Positions 37,935 through 46,365 of a stretch of 64,000 bases of DNA are shown one piece after another (positions within the stretch are counted from its first letter, which is position 1; each line of letters starts with the position of its first letter). Below the pieces are notes generated by a model that searched no databases, was not told the origin of the DNA, and worked only from the letters and a program-made list of their open reading frames with translations. The DNA comes from Kordiimonas sediminis (GTDB lineage: Bacteria > Pseudomonadota > Alphaproteobacteria > Sphingomonadales > Kordiimonadaceae): assembly GCF_014656395.1 (NCBI RefSeq), contig NZ_BNCI01000002.1, forward strand, positions 62,001 through 126,000, in the 5' to 3' direction. The position numbers and the translations under genes were made by a program.

Positions 37935-39365
37935 TCAAAGAGAAGCACTGGAACCGCCATCACTTCCTGGTTGCGGTACAGACACGCCGTCTGACTGATA
38001 TTGATTAAGCTTGTTGCGAAGCGTACGGATTGAAATGCCGAGAATATTCGCAGCATGCGTCCGGTTGCCAAGGCAGTGTTTCAATGTGTCAATAATCAGA
38101 TCCCGTTCAACTTCGGCAACGGTACGTCCAACCATGGTTGCACCGCCTGCGTTCTGCGTCGCTGCCCCTGCGGCATCAGATACAGAACCGTTGTCGCCGG
38201 CATGTGGTTCAGAGCTTGCCGCGCTTGGTGTAGCGGCCGGCAGAGCGCCGCCTGTTGCCAGATTACCGCTACCGTCAGGCAGCATGATGGCTTCGGGGCC
38301 GATTTCATCGCCACTGGCCAGCAATACAGCGCGGTGTAAGGCATTCTCCAGTTCCCGAACGTTACCAGGCCATGTGTGGGCCGTCAGAATGCGGATTGCC
38401 TCCGGGGACAATTTCCGAGCTTTAATCTTGTTCACGTCGGCATATTTTTCTGCGAAAAATTCAGCCAGTGCCTTGATGTCGCCAGGGCGTTCCCGCAAGG
38501 GCGGTACACGCAGGTTGACAACATTCAGGCGGAAAAACAAATCTTCGCGGAAATTGCCTTCCTTGACTTCTTTTTCCAGATTGCGGTTAGACGTGGCGAT
38601 AATGCGGATGTCCACATCAACAGGTTTGGTGCCGCCAACCCGGTCAATCTTGCGTTCCTGGATCGCCCGCAACAGCTTTGCTTGAAGCCGTACGTCCATT
38701 TCTGAAATCTCGTCAAGCAACAGGGTGCCGCCGTCAGCTTCTTCAAATTTACCGATCCGGCGGGCCACGGCGCCGGTGAAGGCACCTTTTTCGTGACCGA
38801 AAAGCTCTGATTCCAAAAGGTTTTCTGGAATTGCAGCACAGTTGACAGCGACAAAAGCCTTGTTCGCACGCTTGCTTTTTGAATGCAGAAAGCGTGACAT
38901 CACTTCCTTACCGGTACCAGATTCACCGGTGATCATAATGCTGGCTTCTGACGGTGCTACCTGTTCGGCCAGAGCCGCTGTTTGCTTCATGACAGGGTCG
39001 TTGAAGATAAATTCCTGATTGTCTTCAGATACGGCCTCAAGAACAGCAGCGATCAATTCTGCATCGGGGGGCAGGGGAATATATTCTTTTGCTCCGCCCC
39101 TGATCGCAGCGGCTGCAATCTTAGGGTCAGTGCCGATACCGCATGCAATAACCGGGATTGAAAAATGCTCGGCCCGTAGCTTCGGGATCATTTTGGGGAT
39201 GTCCAGCATCACCTCCACCATCAACAGGTCGGCCCCCTTGCTACGCAGGGCAGCAAGTGCACCGTCAATATCAGCAACATGTGTCACGCTTGCGCCGCGC
39301 TCCATCGCCATTTTACTGGCTGTGCCTAATTGACCTTCGAGGGTTCCAACTATCAGCAATCGCAT
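37935..39365 (-). CDS. flbD: Sigma-54-dependent flagellar transcriptional activator FlbD
   Basis: A 476-residue enhancer-binding protein. The N-terminal receiver-like domain (about residues 1-115) is degenerate: the acidic pair is missing and the phospho-acceptor position is Glu51 (DLLMVEVMLDIP). The AAA+ domain is intact, with ITGESGTGKEVMSRFLH (Walker A), the sigma-54 contact loop GAFTGA and the FREDLFFRLNVVNLRVPPLR block. The C-terminal Fis-type helix-turn-helix is AANILGISIRTLRNKLNQY. In Caulobacter, FlbD is partnered by FliX rather than controlled simply by phosphorylation; fliX is not seen here. It lies within the fliF operon that it may regulate. Confidence 0.9.
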   Translation of the reverse strand: MRLLIVGTLEGQLGTASKMAMERGASVTHVADIDGALAALRSKGADLLMVEVMLDIPKMIPKLRAEHFSIPVIACGIGTDPKIAAAAIRGGAKEYIPLPPDAELIAAVLEAVSEDNQEFIFNDPVMKQTAALAEQVAPSEASIMITGESGTGKEVMSRFLHSKSKRANKAFVAVNCAAIPENLLESELFGHEKGAFTGAVARRIGKFEEADGGTLLLDEISEMDVRLQAKLLRAIQERKIDRVGGTKPVDVDIRIIATSNRNLEKEVKEGNFREDLFFRLNVVNLRVPPLRERPGDIKALAEFFAEKYADVNKIKARKLSPEAIRILTAHTWPGNVRELENALHRAVLLASGDEIGPEAIMLPDGSGNLATGGALPAATPSAASSEPHAGDNGSVSDAAGAATQNAGGATMVGRTVAEVERDLIIDTLKHCLGNRTHAANILGISIRTLRNKLNQYQSDGVSVPQPGSDGGSSASL

Positions 39366-39409
39366 TATTTCTCTCCGTCTTAGGACCGTTCTGGTCGTAA
39401 GCCTTTATA

Positions 39410-40177
39410 TTATTTACCGAAAAACGTAACTCGTTTAGCCGGGGGTAAGACAGTATTCAGTAGTAATTCCAGACGTCGTGGGTTTTCCTGACGGCGAATT
39501 GATGTCGCCGCCATGCCGTAAAGGGTATTTACCAGAGCTTCTTCGCTGGTACAGTTCTCTGCCTTTGCAGCAAGGGGGATAAACACCAGATGTGCTAAAA
39601 TTGCGCCGTAAAATGTGGTCAGCAATGCAACAGCCATTGCCGGGCCAATCTGATCAGGGCTGTCCAGGCTGCCCAGCATTTTCACAAGCCCGATCAAGGT
39701 CCCAATCAGGCCCATTGCAGGCGCGACATCACCTGCACGGCGCAAAAAGTCAACAGCACGCATGTGTTTTTGGGATAAGGTACTCGCTTCCCGCCGTGCC
39801 ATCTGTTCGACATCTTCTGCAGAAGAACCATCGACGACCAATTGCAGGGCATTTTGAAAAATTGGCGTATCTTTCAATTTAGGTATGACCTTTTCAAGCG
39901 ACATCAAGTCATTTTTCTTGCGCACATCGTTGGCAATTCGCAGTACCTTGATAGCTTCTTCGGACGGGTCTTTTTGCCCTTGTCTCAGCAGCCGGAAAAT
40001 TTGTGAGGGAATATCGGCCATTTCCCGAAAAGTGAAACTAATGGAAGTGACAGCGAATGTGCCAAGCACCACAATCATGATGCCTTCCATGTTTACATAG
40101 CGCAGGGGCGTGCCGCCAAGAATAATGGCACCTATCACCAGCGCAAAGGCTGCCAACATGCCGATAATAGTGCTCAT
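39410..40177 (-). CDS. motA: Flagellar motor stator protein MotA (PomA-like)
   Basis: A 255-residue stator subunit with four predicted helices, near residues 3-21, 30-47, 147-167 and 180-200. The blocks GDVAPAMGLIGTLIGLV and IGPAMAVALLTTFYGAIL closely follow Vibrio PomA, the stator of sodium-driven motors, more than E. coli MotA; ion choice is therefore possibly Na+, but that is inference. The cytoplasmic loop carries charged residues expected to contact FliG. No motB gene is adjacent; it lies alone between fliN and flbD. Confidence 0.88.
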   Translation of the reverse strand: MSTIIGMLAAFALVIGAIILGGTPLRYVNMEGIMIVVLGTFAVTSISFTFREMADIPSQIFRLLRQGQKDPSEEAIKVLRIANDVRKKNDLMSLEKVIPKLKDTPIFQNALQLVVDGSSAEDVEQMARREASTLSQKHMRAVDFLRRAGDVAPAMGLIGTLIGLVKMLGSLDSPDQIGPAMAVALLTTFYGAILAHLVFIPLAAKAENCTSEEALVNTLYGMAATSIRRQENPRRLELLLNTVLPPAKRVTFFGK

Positions 40178-40246
40178 ACTGTCACTTTCCTTTGCCTTTT
40201 ATCGGTTCAGGGCTCGCGCCTGTACCCCCAAAAAATGCTGCGGCTA

Positions 40247-40603
40247 TTAGCCCGCTGCACCATCCATCTTAATAATTTCGGTCATGGTTACGCCAAGGTG
40301 GTCTTCGACCAGAACAACTTCGCCCCGTGCAACCAGCCGGTTATTGACATAAATATCAATGGCCTCGCCAACTTTGCGGTCCAGTTCAATTACGGCCCCC
40401 GGTGCGAGCTTTAGAAGCTGGGATATTTCCAGTGTAGATTTGCCAAGAACGGCCTGTACCCGGACCGGCACATCATACACGGGCTCCAAATCTGCAGAAG
40501 AACGCACAACACCATCAGCTTTTTTTGCCAGCTCTGGGCCTTCATTAGAGTTGGACGACAGGTCTTGCAAACCTACATCTCCAGTATCTTGTTCGTCTGA
40601 CAT
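40247..40603 (-). CDS. fliN: Flagellar motor switch protein FliN
   Basis: A 118-residue protein with an unstructured N-terminus and a C-terminal SpoA/FliN domain (about residues 44-115): VRVQAVLGKSTLEISQLLKL, then GAVIELDRKVGEAIDIYVNN and LVARGEVVLVEDHLGVTMTEI, all matching the family. FliN forms the lower C-ring, binds CheY-P and docks the FliH export complex, which suits its position next to fliH. No FliM gene is in this window. Confidence 0.94.
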   Translation of the reverse strand: MSDEQDTGDVGLQDLSSNSNEGPELAKKADGVVRSSADLEPVYDVPVRVQAVLGKSTLEISQLLKLAPGAVIELDRKVGEAIDIYVNNRLVARGEVVLVEDHLGVTMTEIIKMDGAAG

Positions 40604-40636
40604 TAACTGTCCTTTCGTTCGTTCCTGCTGCGCCCG

Positions 40637-41371
40637 TTATCCTTGGGGTGGCTCAAATTCTGATATGTCTGTTTCCAGGTATGCGTCGCTCTTGGGCATG
40701 TCCTCTTGTCCGGCGGCATTGTCAGTTTCTACATGTCCCGTAGACCAGTCACCTTCCTGCTCGAAACGAGCGATGACATAGCGCTGTACAGCGTCTTGAA
40801 CCTGTACCTGAATATCCATAAATTTACGCTCCAGCCCACCATCTGGCCATTCGACGCAACAATCCTGAAACTTCAGGCTGGCATCGTCGATTAAGATGAT
40901 TTCGCCGTCAAACGCACTTGCATTTTTGATGGTGTTAATTCTTTCAGACAGACTGTCTAGCAGGGCAGGGGCCACGCGGATGACAATGCGGGGTTCCTTG
41001 CGTGCCATGTTCAGACATTCTTCAATCAAGCCCTCGATCTCAGCCAGCGGGCGTTCCCGGATGAGGGTAGGGGCAAGTTTGCTGGCAATAGCATAAGAAA
41101 GCTGAACCATTTCCTGTTTCAGGCGGTCTTCCAGGCTTTTTTGCTGGGTGATCAAGGCCTGCGCACTGGCGGCAATGGCGTTTGTGGCTTCGAGTGTTGC
41201 GGCTTCAATTTCTCCAAGTGCTTGTGCATGACCTGCTGCATGGCCTTCTGCATAAGCGGCTTCCTTGGTCTGGGCCAGTTCGTCCTGCAGCCGCGCTACA
41301 TCTTCGTCATAGCGGCTTTTAGCGCCGCCATCGAAGGCTCTGTCAAAGGTGAATTTTACCGGTTCTGCCAT
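40637..41371 (-). CDS. fliH: Flagellar assembly protein FliH
   Basis: A 244-residue protein matching the FliH/SctL stator-like family: a charged N-terminus with a long helix (about residues 20-100) containing small-residue spacing (AYAEGHAAGHAQALGEIEA), then a C-terminal domain with LEGLIEECL-type helix and RIAPALL-like strand (about residues 130-195). FliH binds FliI and the C-ring. Its place between fliG and fliN supports the call although the sequence family is variable. It is 27 bp after fliG. Confidence 0.85.
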   Translation of the reverse strand: MAEPVKFTFDRAFDGGAKSRYDEDVARLQDELAQTKEAAYAEGHAAGHAQALGEIEAATLEATNAIAASAQALITQQKSLEDRLKQEMVQLSYAIASKLAPTLIRERPLAEIEGLIEECLNMARKEPRIVIRVAPALLDSLSERINTIKNASAFDGEIILIDDASLKFQDCCVEWPDGGLERKFMDIQVQVQDAVQRYVIARFEQEGDWSTGHVETDNAAGQEDMPKSDAYLETDISEFEPPQG

Positions 41372-41398
41372 GTGTATATGATGGCCAGTTTACAAGCG

Positions 41399-42421
41399 CT
41401 AGTAAACCAGCTCATCCTCCCCTTTATTGTCAGAAAGAACAATTTCACCTGCTTCAGCAAGATCTTTTGCTTTGGTGACCATTTCCATTTGCGCTTCGTC
41501 CACATCACGCAGGCGCACGGGTCCCATTGCTTCCATGTCTTCGCGCAAAATTTTTGCAGCACGCTCGGACATGTTAGAAAAGAACAGATCTCGCAAAGTA
41601 TCGCTGGCACCTTTCATTGCAAGCGCCAGTTTATCCTTGTCAATATTTCTAAGAAGAGTCTGCACACCGCTTGGATCAAGTTTGGCCAGATCTTCGAAGG
41701 TGAACATCAATGCACGGATACGTTCAGCAGAGTCACGGTTCCGGTCTTCGAGGGCAGCAAGGAAACGGGCCTCTGCACTGCGGTCCAGAAAATTGAAAAT
41801 CTCTGCAATAGTCTCATGACTGTCTTTACTGCTGGTGCGTGCCAGATTGCTCATAAATTCAATGCGAAGTGTTTGTTCCACCTTGTCCAGGATGTCCTTT
41901 TGAACAGACTCCATCCGCAGCATTCGCATAATAACTTCCATTGAGAAATCTTCTGGCAAAACGCCTAGCACCCGAGCGGCATGTTCAGATTTAATCTTCT
42001 GCAGAACCACAGCGACAGTTTGCGGATATTCATTTTTCAGGTAACTGGCGAGAACGACTTCGTTCACGTTGCCTAGTTTATCCCACATGGTGCGACCTGC
42101 CGGGCCACGAATTTCATCCATGATCTGGGAAACACGGTCGCCGGGCAGCATCTTGGCTAGCAGGCGTTCTGTCGTATCAAACGAGCCGTTAAGGTTACCA
42201 ACGGATGAAACGGAGGATGCAAATTCGATAAATAAGGATTCCACAGCCCCGGCTGAGACAGAGCCGAGTTTTGACATATGCTGTGACAGTTCTTTCACTT
42301 CGTCATCAGAAAGTGCATTCCAGATGTCTTTGCCGAACTCATCGCCGACAGCCAACATGAACGCAGCGGCCTTTTGTGGCCCTGTCATGCGTTTCAGTTC
42401 GTCACTACTTGCTTCCGACAT
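41399..42421 (-). CDS. fliG: Flagellar motor switch protein FliG
   Basis: A 340-residue C-ring protein. The N-terminal domain begins with [20 protein letters not shown] and binds FliF; the middle domain has [16 protein letters not shown] (the EHPQ-like site) at about residues 142-157; the C-terminal domain with the charged torque helix is in [20 protein letters not shown] (about residues 278-297). It converts stator ion flow to rotation. It lies 16 bp downstream of fliF. Confidence 0.95.
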   Translation of the reverse strand: MSEASSDELKRMTGPQKAAAFMLAVGDEFGKDIWNALSDDEVKELSQHMSKLGSVSAGAVESLFIEFASSVSSVGNLNGSFDTTERLLAKMLPGDRVSQIMDEIRGPAGRTMWDKLGNVNEVVLASYLKNEYPQTVAVVLQKIKSEHAARVLGVLPEDFSMEVIMRMLRMESVQKDILDKVEQTLRIEFMSNLARTSSKDSHETIAEIFNFLDRSAEARFLAALEDRNRDSAERIRALMFTFEDLAKLDPSGVQTLLRNIDKDKLALAMKGASDTLRDLFFSNMSERAAKILREDMEAMGPVRLRDVDEAQMEMVTKAKDLAEAGEIVLSDNKGEDELVY

Positions 42422-42437
42422 ACTCTAAAAACCTTCT

Positions 42438-44150
42438 CTAATCAGCATACAGCCATTGCCGAACGATAGCGGTGCTGTCGTCAGGGTTGGACTTAATGAT
42501 TGAAGCCACTTTCTTGATGGCACTGTCCTGCACACGGCCTTCGACCTGTGCTACGTCAATTTGTGAATCAATCTTTAGGTTCGCGGCTTGCAATTCGCCG
42601 GATTCCTTTGCGGCACGAACAGCCGCTGCTGCTGCTTCATCACCCGCGGCGGCGGCGGCGACGATATCGGCCGTTACTGGACCCGAAATTGCTGCCATGG
42701 ACTGACCATTTGGAGCAGCCAATTGGGCATTGGGGTCAGGCAAGGGCGCAGGTTCAGGAATTGCATCCAATGTTTTCACAATAACAGGACGGACCACCAG
42801 AAGGATAAATAGGATACCCAGAATGAACAGACCACCTACTTCTGCGGCGCGCCACAGTTCTTCACCGCCGTAACCAAGAATATTTAGTCCTTCTGGCTCT
42901 GGCTCAAACGCTGGTGGATCAGCAAATCGCATACTTTGAACAGTGACGGCATCCCCACGAGTTTCGTCGAATGGGATGGCAGTCAAGACCAACTGCCGCA
43001 GTGCTTCTATTTCATTGGGGTCGCGGTCGCTGTATGTTGGTGTGGTACCGTCATCAGAAATCCCGCGAATACCATCCACGATAACAGAAACACGAATTTG
43101 CTGGACTTGTCCGGGTTCCTTTATGGTCACAGTTTCGGTTTTGGAGTTTTCAAAGTTAGTATTCTCTGAGGTTTTTTGTGCAGTGCTGACGGGGCCACCT
43201 GCTGCGCCAGCGTTTTGTGCATCTGCATCTGGAATATTGTTGGCAACTGACACCTGCCCGGGAGTTTCAGATTCATTTGAAGATTCTTCATCGAGGGTCT
43301 GAGAAACAATAACCTGTCCATCAGGGTCAAAAATCGTCTGGCTTGTTGTTGTGCGCTCCATGTCCATCTGGATGGAGATTTCCGCACGTACATTACCGCG
43401 GCCAACCCGCTGCGCCAGCAGGTTTTCGATTTTCTGGCGGTATAGTTGTTCTTTGGCCAGGCGCGCTTCTTCAAGGTCTGTGAAGTCCCCCAGGCGGCCA
43501 GATTCAGTAGCACCATCCGTTAGAAGGCGGCCGCTTGTGTCAGAAATGGTAACTCTGTCAGGGGAAAGCCCAGGAATGGCAGAGGCAACAAGGGACTGAA
43601 TGGCCTGTGCCTGCCGGGCGCCCAGGCCGCCACCGGATGTACGCACCAGAATTGAGGCTGATGGCTCGGACGCTTCGCGTTCAAACGGACGTCGTTCTGG
43701 CATAACGATGTGAACACGGGCTTCGCTTACGGATTGTATAAACTTAATAGTACGCTGTAATTCGCCTTCAACGGCACGTACATAATTGACATTCAGCTCG
43801 AAACTGGTGCGCCCGAAACTTGCGTCACGGTCAAAGATTTCTTTACCGATAATGCTGCCGCCCAGACCTTCGCCAGCAAATTGTAGACGTAAGCGTTCTA
43901 CCTGATCGCGCGGCACACTGATAATACGGCCACCCGGGCCCAGTTCATTGGGAACGCCTTGTGCCTCCAGGCTTTGGATAATGGTGGAAGCATTGGCAGG
44001 CTCAAGATCAGAATAGAGGACTGCCATAGGGGCCGTTTGGATACGACCGATCATGAACGCAAACATCGCGAACGTAGCAAGTCCAACAAGGCCGATCATA
44101 ATGATACGACCTGTACCCAGATTCCTGATTAACTGCGAAAGAGTTTCCAC
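42438..44150 (-). CDS. fliF: Flagellar MS-ring protein FliF
   Basis: A 570-residue MS-ring protein with a membrane helix at about residues 17-36 and another near 450-470, and ring-building motifs between (LYSDLEPANASTIIQSLEAQ, KEIFDRDASFGRTSFELNVN, ELQRTIKFIQSVSEARVHIV). The C-terminal cytoplasmic tail binds FliG. The start is GTG, supported by GAGGTG 7 nt upstream. It is the first gene of the long minus-strand operon; a strong inverted repeat lies 74-106 bp upstream of the start. fliE does not precede it. Confidence 0.95.
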   Translation of the reverse strand: METLSQLIRNLGTGRIIMIGLVGLATFAMFAFMIGRIQTAPMAVLYSDLEPANASTIIQSLEAQGVPNELGPGGRIISVPRDQVERLRLQFAGEGLGGSIIGKEIFDRDASFGRTSFELNVNYVRAVEGELQRTIKFIQSVSEARVHIVMPERRPFEREASEPSASILVRTSGGGLGARQAQAIQSLVASAIPGLSPDRVTISDTSGRLLTDGATESGRLGDFTDLEEARLAKEQLYRQKIENLLAQRVGRGNVRAEISIQMDMERTTTSQTIFDPDGQVIVSQTLDEESSNESETPGQVSVANNIPDADAQNAGAAGGPVSTAQKTSENTNFENSKTETVTIKEPGQVQQIRVSVIVDGIRGISDDGTTPTYSDRDPNEIEALRQLVLTAIPFDETRGDAVTVQSMRFADPPAFEPEPEGLNILGYGGEELWRAAEVGGLFILGILFILLVVRPVIVKTLDAIPEPAPLPDPNAQLAAPNGQSMAAISGPVTADIVAAAAAGDEAAAAAVRAAKESGELQAANLKIDSQIDVAQVEGRVQDSAIKKVASIIKSNPDDSTAIVRQWLYAD

Positions 44151-44223
44151 GCTGCACCTCTGCCTGATGTACCACTGAGCCTAGCCCATTGATCCCAAAT
44201 TATCGTGGTAATGTAAACAGATA

Positions 44224-44256
44224 GTTAAATCTAGGCAAATATTGCCTAGATTTAAC
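44224..44256. promoter_or_regulatory. Perfect 15-bp inverted repeat upstream of fliF (core GGCAA-ATA-TTGCC)
   Basis: Each arm reads GTTAAATCTAGGCAA / TTGCCTAGATTTAAC with a 3-bp centre. It lies between sciP and fliF. Neither side is followed directly by a T-run in the right orientation, so a terminator is unlikely; a dimeric operator is more likely. The core GGCAA-N3-TTGCC recurs upstream of fliK. A FlbD site is the favoured guess because FlbD acts on fliF in Caulobacter and is encoded in this operon. Confidence 0.6.
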
Positions 44257-44310
44257 AAAAAAAGCAATTAAATTTAAGTACAGTTAGGGATTTTAAAGAG
44301 GAGACGCGGT

Positions 44311-44583
44311 TTACGCGTCCACAGAACGGTAGGCTTGTAAGCGGGTTACGCGAAGGCCTGCCATGCCGTTTTTTTCTACCGCGCTCTGCCAAGAGAGGAA
44401 CTCTTCAACAGATAAAGAATAACGCGTGCACGCTTCTTCAAGTGTCAAAAGGCCACCAGTAACTGCGGCGACAACTTCTGCCTTGCGGCGAGCAACCCAT
44501 CGTTTGGTTGTTGGAGAGGGGAGATCAGACAAAGAGATGGGCTGGCCGAGTGGGCCAATCACCTGCTTGGTATTTTCTGCCAT
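44311..44583 (-). CDS. sciP: CtrA inhibitor SciP (DUF1153)
   Basis: A 90-residue DUF1153-family protein with the conserved helix-turn-helix KAEVVAAVTGGLLTLEEACT (about residues 34-53) followed by SLSVEEFLSWQ and the C-terminal GMAGLRVTRLQAYR. SciP binds CtrA and blocks its transcription activity after S phase in Caulobacter. AGGAA precedes the ATG. A CtrA-type box lies about 75-90 bp upstream, matching the known CtrA-SciP feedback loop. It sits between flgE and fliF on the same strand. Confidence 0.93.
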   Translation of the reverse strand: MAENTKQVIGPLGQPISLSDLPSPTTKRWVARRKAEVVAAVTGGLLTLEEACTRYSLSVEEFLSWQSAVEKNGMAGLRVTRLQAYRSVDA

Positions 44584-44658
44584 TGTTATTTATTCCTGCA
44601 CTACTAAAAACTGTTTTGACGAATTCAGTCATCTTTGTCAGAAGATAGCAGCCAGGGT

Positions 44659-44673
44659 TTAACAAACGGCTAA
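44659..44673. promoter_or_regulatory. Candidate CtrA box upstream of sciP
   Basis: TTAA-CAAACGG-CTAA fits the TTAA-N7-TTAA CtrA consensus with one substitution in the second half. A further half-site TTAACCA lies at 44694-44700. Both are 75-120 bp upstream of the sciP ATG. Confidence 0.6.
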
Positions 44674-44743
44674 TTTCTAAAGTAAACAGCCTATTAACCA
44701 GTACAGTTTTTCATCACATTTACGCGAGAATTAGGTAAGCAAA

Positions 44744-44774
44744 GAGCCTGTCCCTAAGGATAAGGGGCAGGCTC
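44744..44774 (-). terminator. Candidate terminator after flgE
   Basis: A 12-bp stem with one mismatch or wobble (GAGCCTGTCCCT / AGGGGCAGGCTC, 7-nt loop) lies downstream of flgE on its strand, followed by TTTGCTT. The T-run is short, so confidence is moderate. Confidence 0.6.
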
Positions 44775-44830
44775 CGTGTGCAAAAGAGTAGTATTAACGG
44801 AGGTGAAGGGAGGCCCTTCACCTCATGATG

Positions 44831-46228
44831 TTAGATTCTGGTCAGTTCCTCAAGGATTTCATCAGATGTTGTGATAATCCGTGTAGAGGCAGAGAAAGCA
44901 CGCTGAACCTTAATCAGTTCCGAGAACTCGTTTGCCAAATCAACGGTAGACAATTCCAAAGCGTTGGACGCAATGGTACCGGAACCACCGAAGCCAGCTT
45001 GCTGAAGGGCAAACTCACCCGATAGATCAGAAACGCCGTAGGCATTCCCCTGACGACGAGCCAGCCCATCGGGGTTCGGGAATGTTGCAACTGGCAGCTT
45101 GAAGATCGATTTGGTCAGACCGTTGCTGAAGAGGGCAGATACTTCGCCTGCTTCTTCGATTGAAATACCAATAACGTTACCAAAGGCAGCGCCGTCCACA
45201 CTTGAGGAAATCTTGGTGGAGATACTTTCAAATTGAGAGAAGCCATCAGCTGCGCCGTCTGTGCCAAAGTCAAAGACGATTGCACCGTCTGATACATCTG
45301 TGCTGCTAGTTGTGCCGTCAGCATAGTTGAAGGTTAAAGCACCGCCGGGCAGTGACACCGGGTTGCCCGCAGCATCGTTCATTGTGGTGATTTCAGCATC
45401 GTCAATGGACTCAAGGTCAATTGAACCATCCGGGTTAAAGATGAGTTCACCTGATGCGATCAAACCGTCCGTATGGTCCGCAGGGTCCAGTTCAGTGGCT
45501 TCGTCGAAAGTGATTTCATATGCCCAGGTGTTCGCGCCGGTCTTAATTGCGGACAGTACCAGCGTATGGGGAGCGCCTTGGCTATCAAAAATCTCTACGT
45601 TTGTGACAAAGTCTGGAGAGATCAGCTGTGTGCCAGCCGTTATGTCCGCAGAAATATCACCAACTGTGTAACCAGCAGCAGCCGGGTTAATAGGCGTTGT
45701 CGACTGGAAGTTCGCACGAATGGAGACTTCTGAGGTGGCTTCACCAATACCGTTCAGCTGATCGATATTAATGGGAACCAGTGAATTAATATCGTCCGGG
45801 TTGCCAACGATATCGCCCGTACTATCCAGTGGCCAGCCCATAAGATACAGACCAGCTGTATTTTTGTAGAAACCTTCGTCATCCTTTGAGAAGGCACCAG
45901 CCCGTGTGAACTGAAACTCACCATCGGCTTCACCGTCAGCGGCTTTTTTTACGACGAAGAAGCCTGCACCGTCTACGGCTACATCGGTAGCACTGGATGT
46001 CGGCTGCAAAAGACCCTGACGTGAGATCAGGGATTCTGATGCTGCTTTCACACCACCAGGGGAATAGCTGGACTTTGATGATGTTTCAGTCACCAGTGTC
46101 GAAAAGCGTGACCGGGTTTCTTTATATCCAACAGTGTTTACGTTTGTAATATTGTCTGCGATCACGCCTACAGAATCCGAAAAGGCCTGTAGTCCCGATA
46201 CGCCAGCTGCCAGAGCTGTGAATGCCAT
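44831..46228 (-). CDS. flgE: Flagellar hook protein FlgE
   Basis: A 465-residue hook protein. The N-terminal rod-type helix (AFTALAAGVSGLQAFSDSVG, then NITNVNTVGYKETRSRF) and the C-terminal helix (ELSTVDLANEFSELIKVQRA) are the conserved ends of axial proteins; the middle is a variable surface domain, larger than in E. coli. The ATG at 46228 follows AGGAGAAG; an in-frame start 57 nt upstream adds a non-family leader. It is the last gene of fliK-flgD-flgE. Confidence 0.95.
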   Translation of the reverse strand: MAFTALAAGVSGLQAFSDSVGVIADNITNVNTVGYKETRSRFSTLVTETSSKSSYSPGGVKAASESLISRQGLLQPTSSATDVAVDGAGFFVVKKAADGEADGEFQFTRAGAFSKDDEGFYKNTAGLYLMGWPLDSTGDIVGNPDDINSLVPINIDQLNGIGEATSEVSIRANFQSTTPINPAAAGYTVGDISADITAGTQLISPDFVTNVEIFDSQGAPHTLVLSAIKTGANTWAYEITFDEATELDPADHTDGLIASGELIFNPDGSIDLESIDDAEITTMNDAAGNPVSLPGGALTFNYADGTTSSTDVSDGAIVFDFGTDGAADGFSQFESISTKISSSVDGAAFGNVIGISIEEAGEVSALFSNGLTKSIFKLPVATFPNPDGLARRQGNAYGVSDLSGEFALQQAGFGGSGTIASNALELSTVDLANEFSELIKVQRAFSASTRIITTSDEILEELTRI

Positions 46229-46365
46229 TGTACTTCTCCTAAACTCTTTTGCGTTTGCACTCGCTCTGCGTTCTGCACTGCCCATCTTGTGGGCGAAAAA
46301 CCGGTCCTTCGTTCCGGTGGTTATTTCCCGATGCTGACGGATCAGCCCCGGTATTTTTTAGTATC

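Noticed and set aside
41141-41944. 267-residue open frame on the plus strand
   Set aside because: It lies fully antisense to the well-supported fliH and fliG genes, has atypical composition (many Cys, His and Phe) and no ribosome site.
44224-44256. Reading the palindrome before fliF as a rho-independent terminator of sciP
   Set aside because: On the minus strand the hairpin is preceded, not followed, by the T-run; it is more like an operator.
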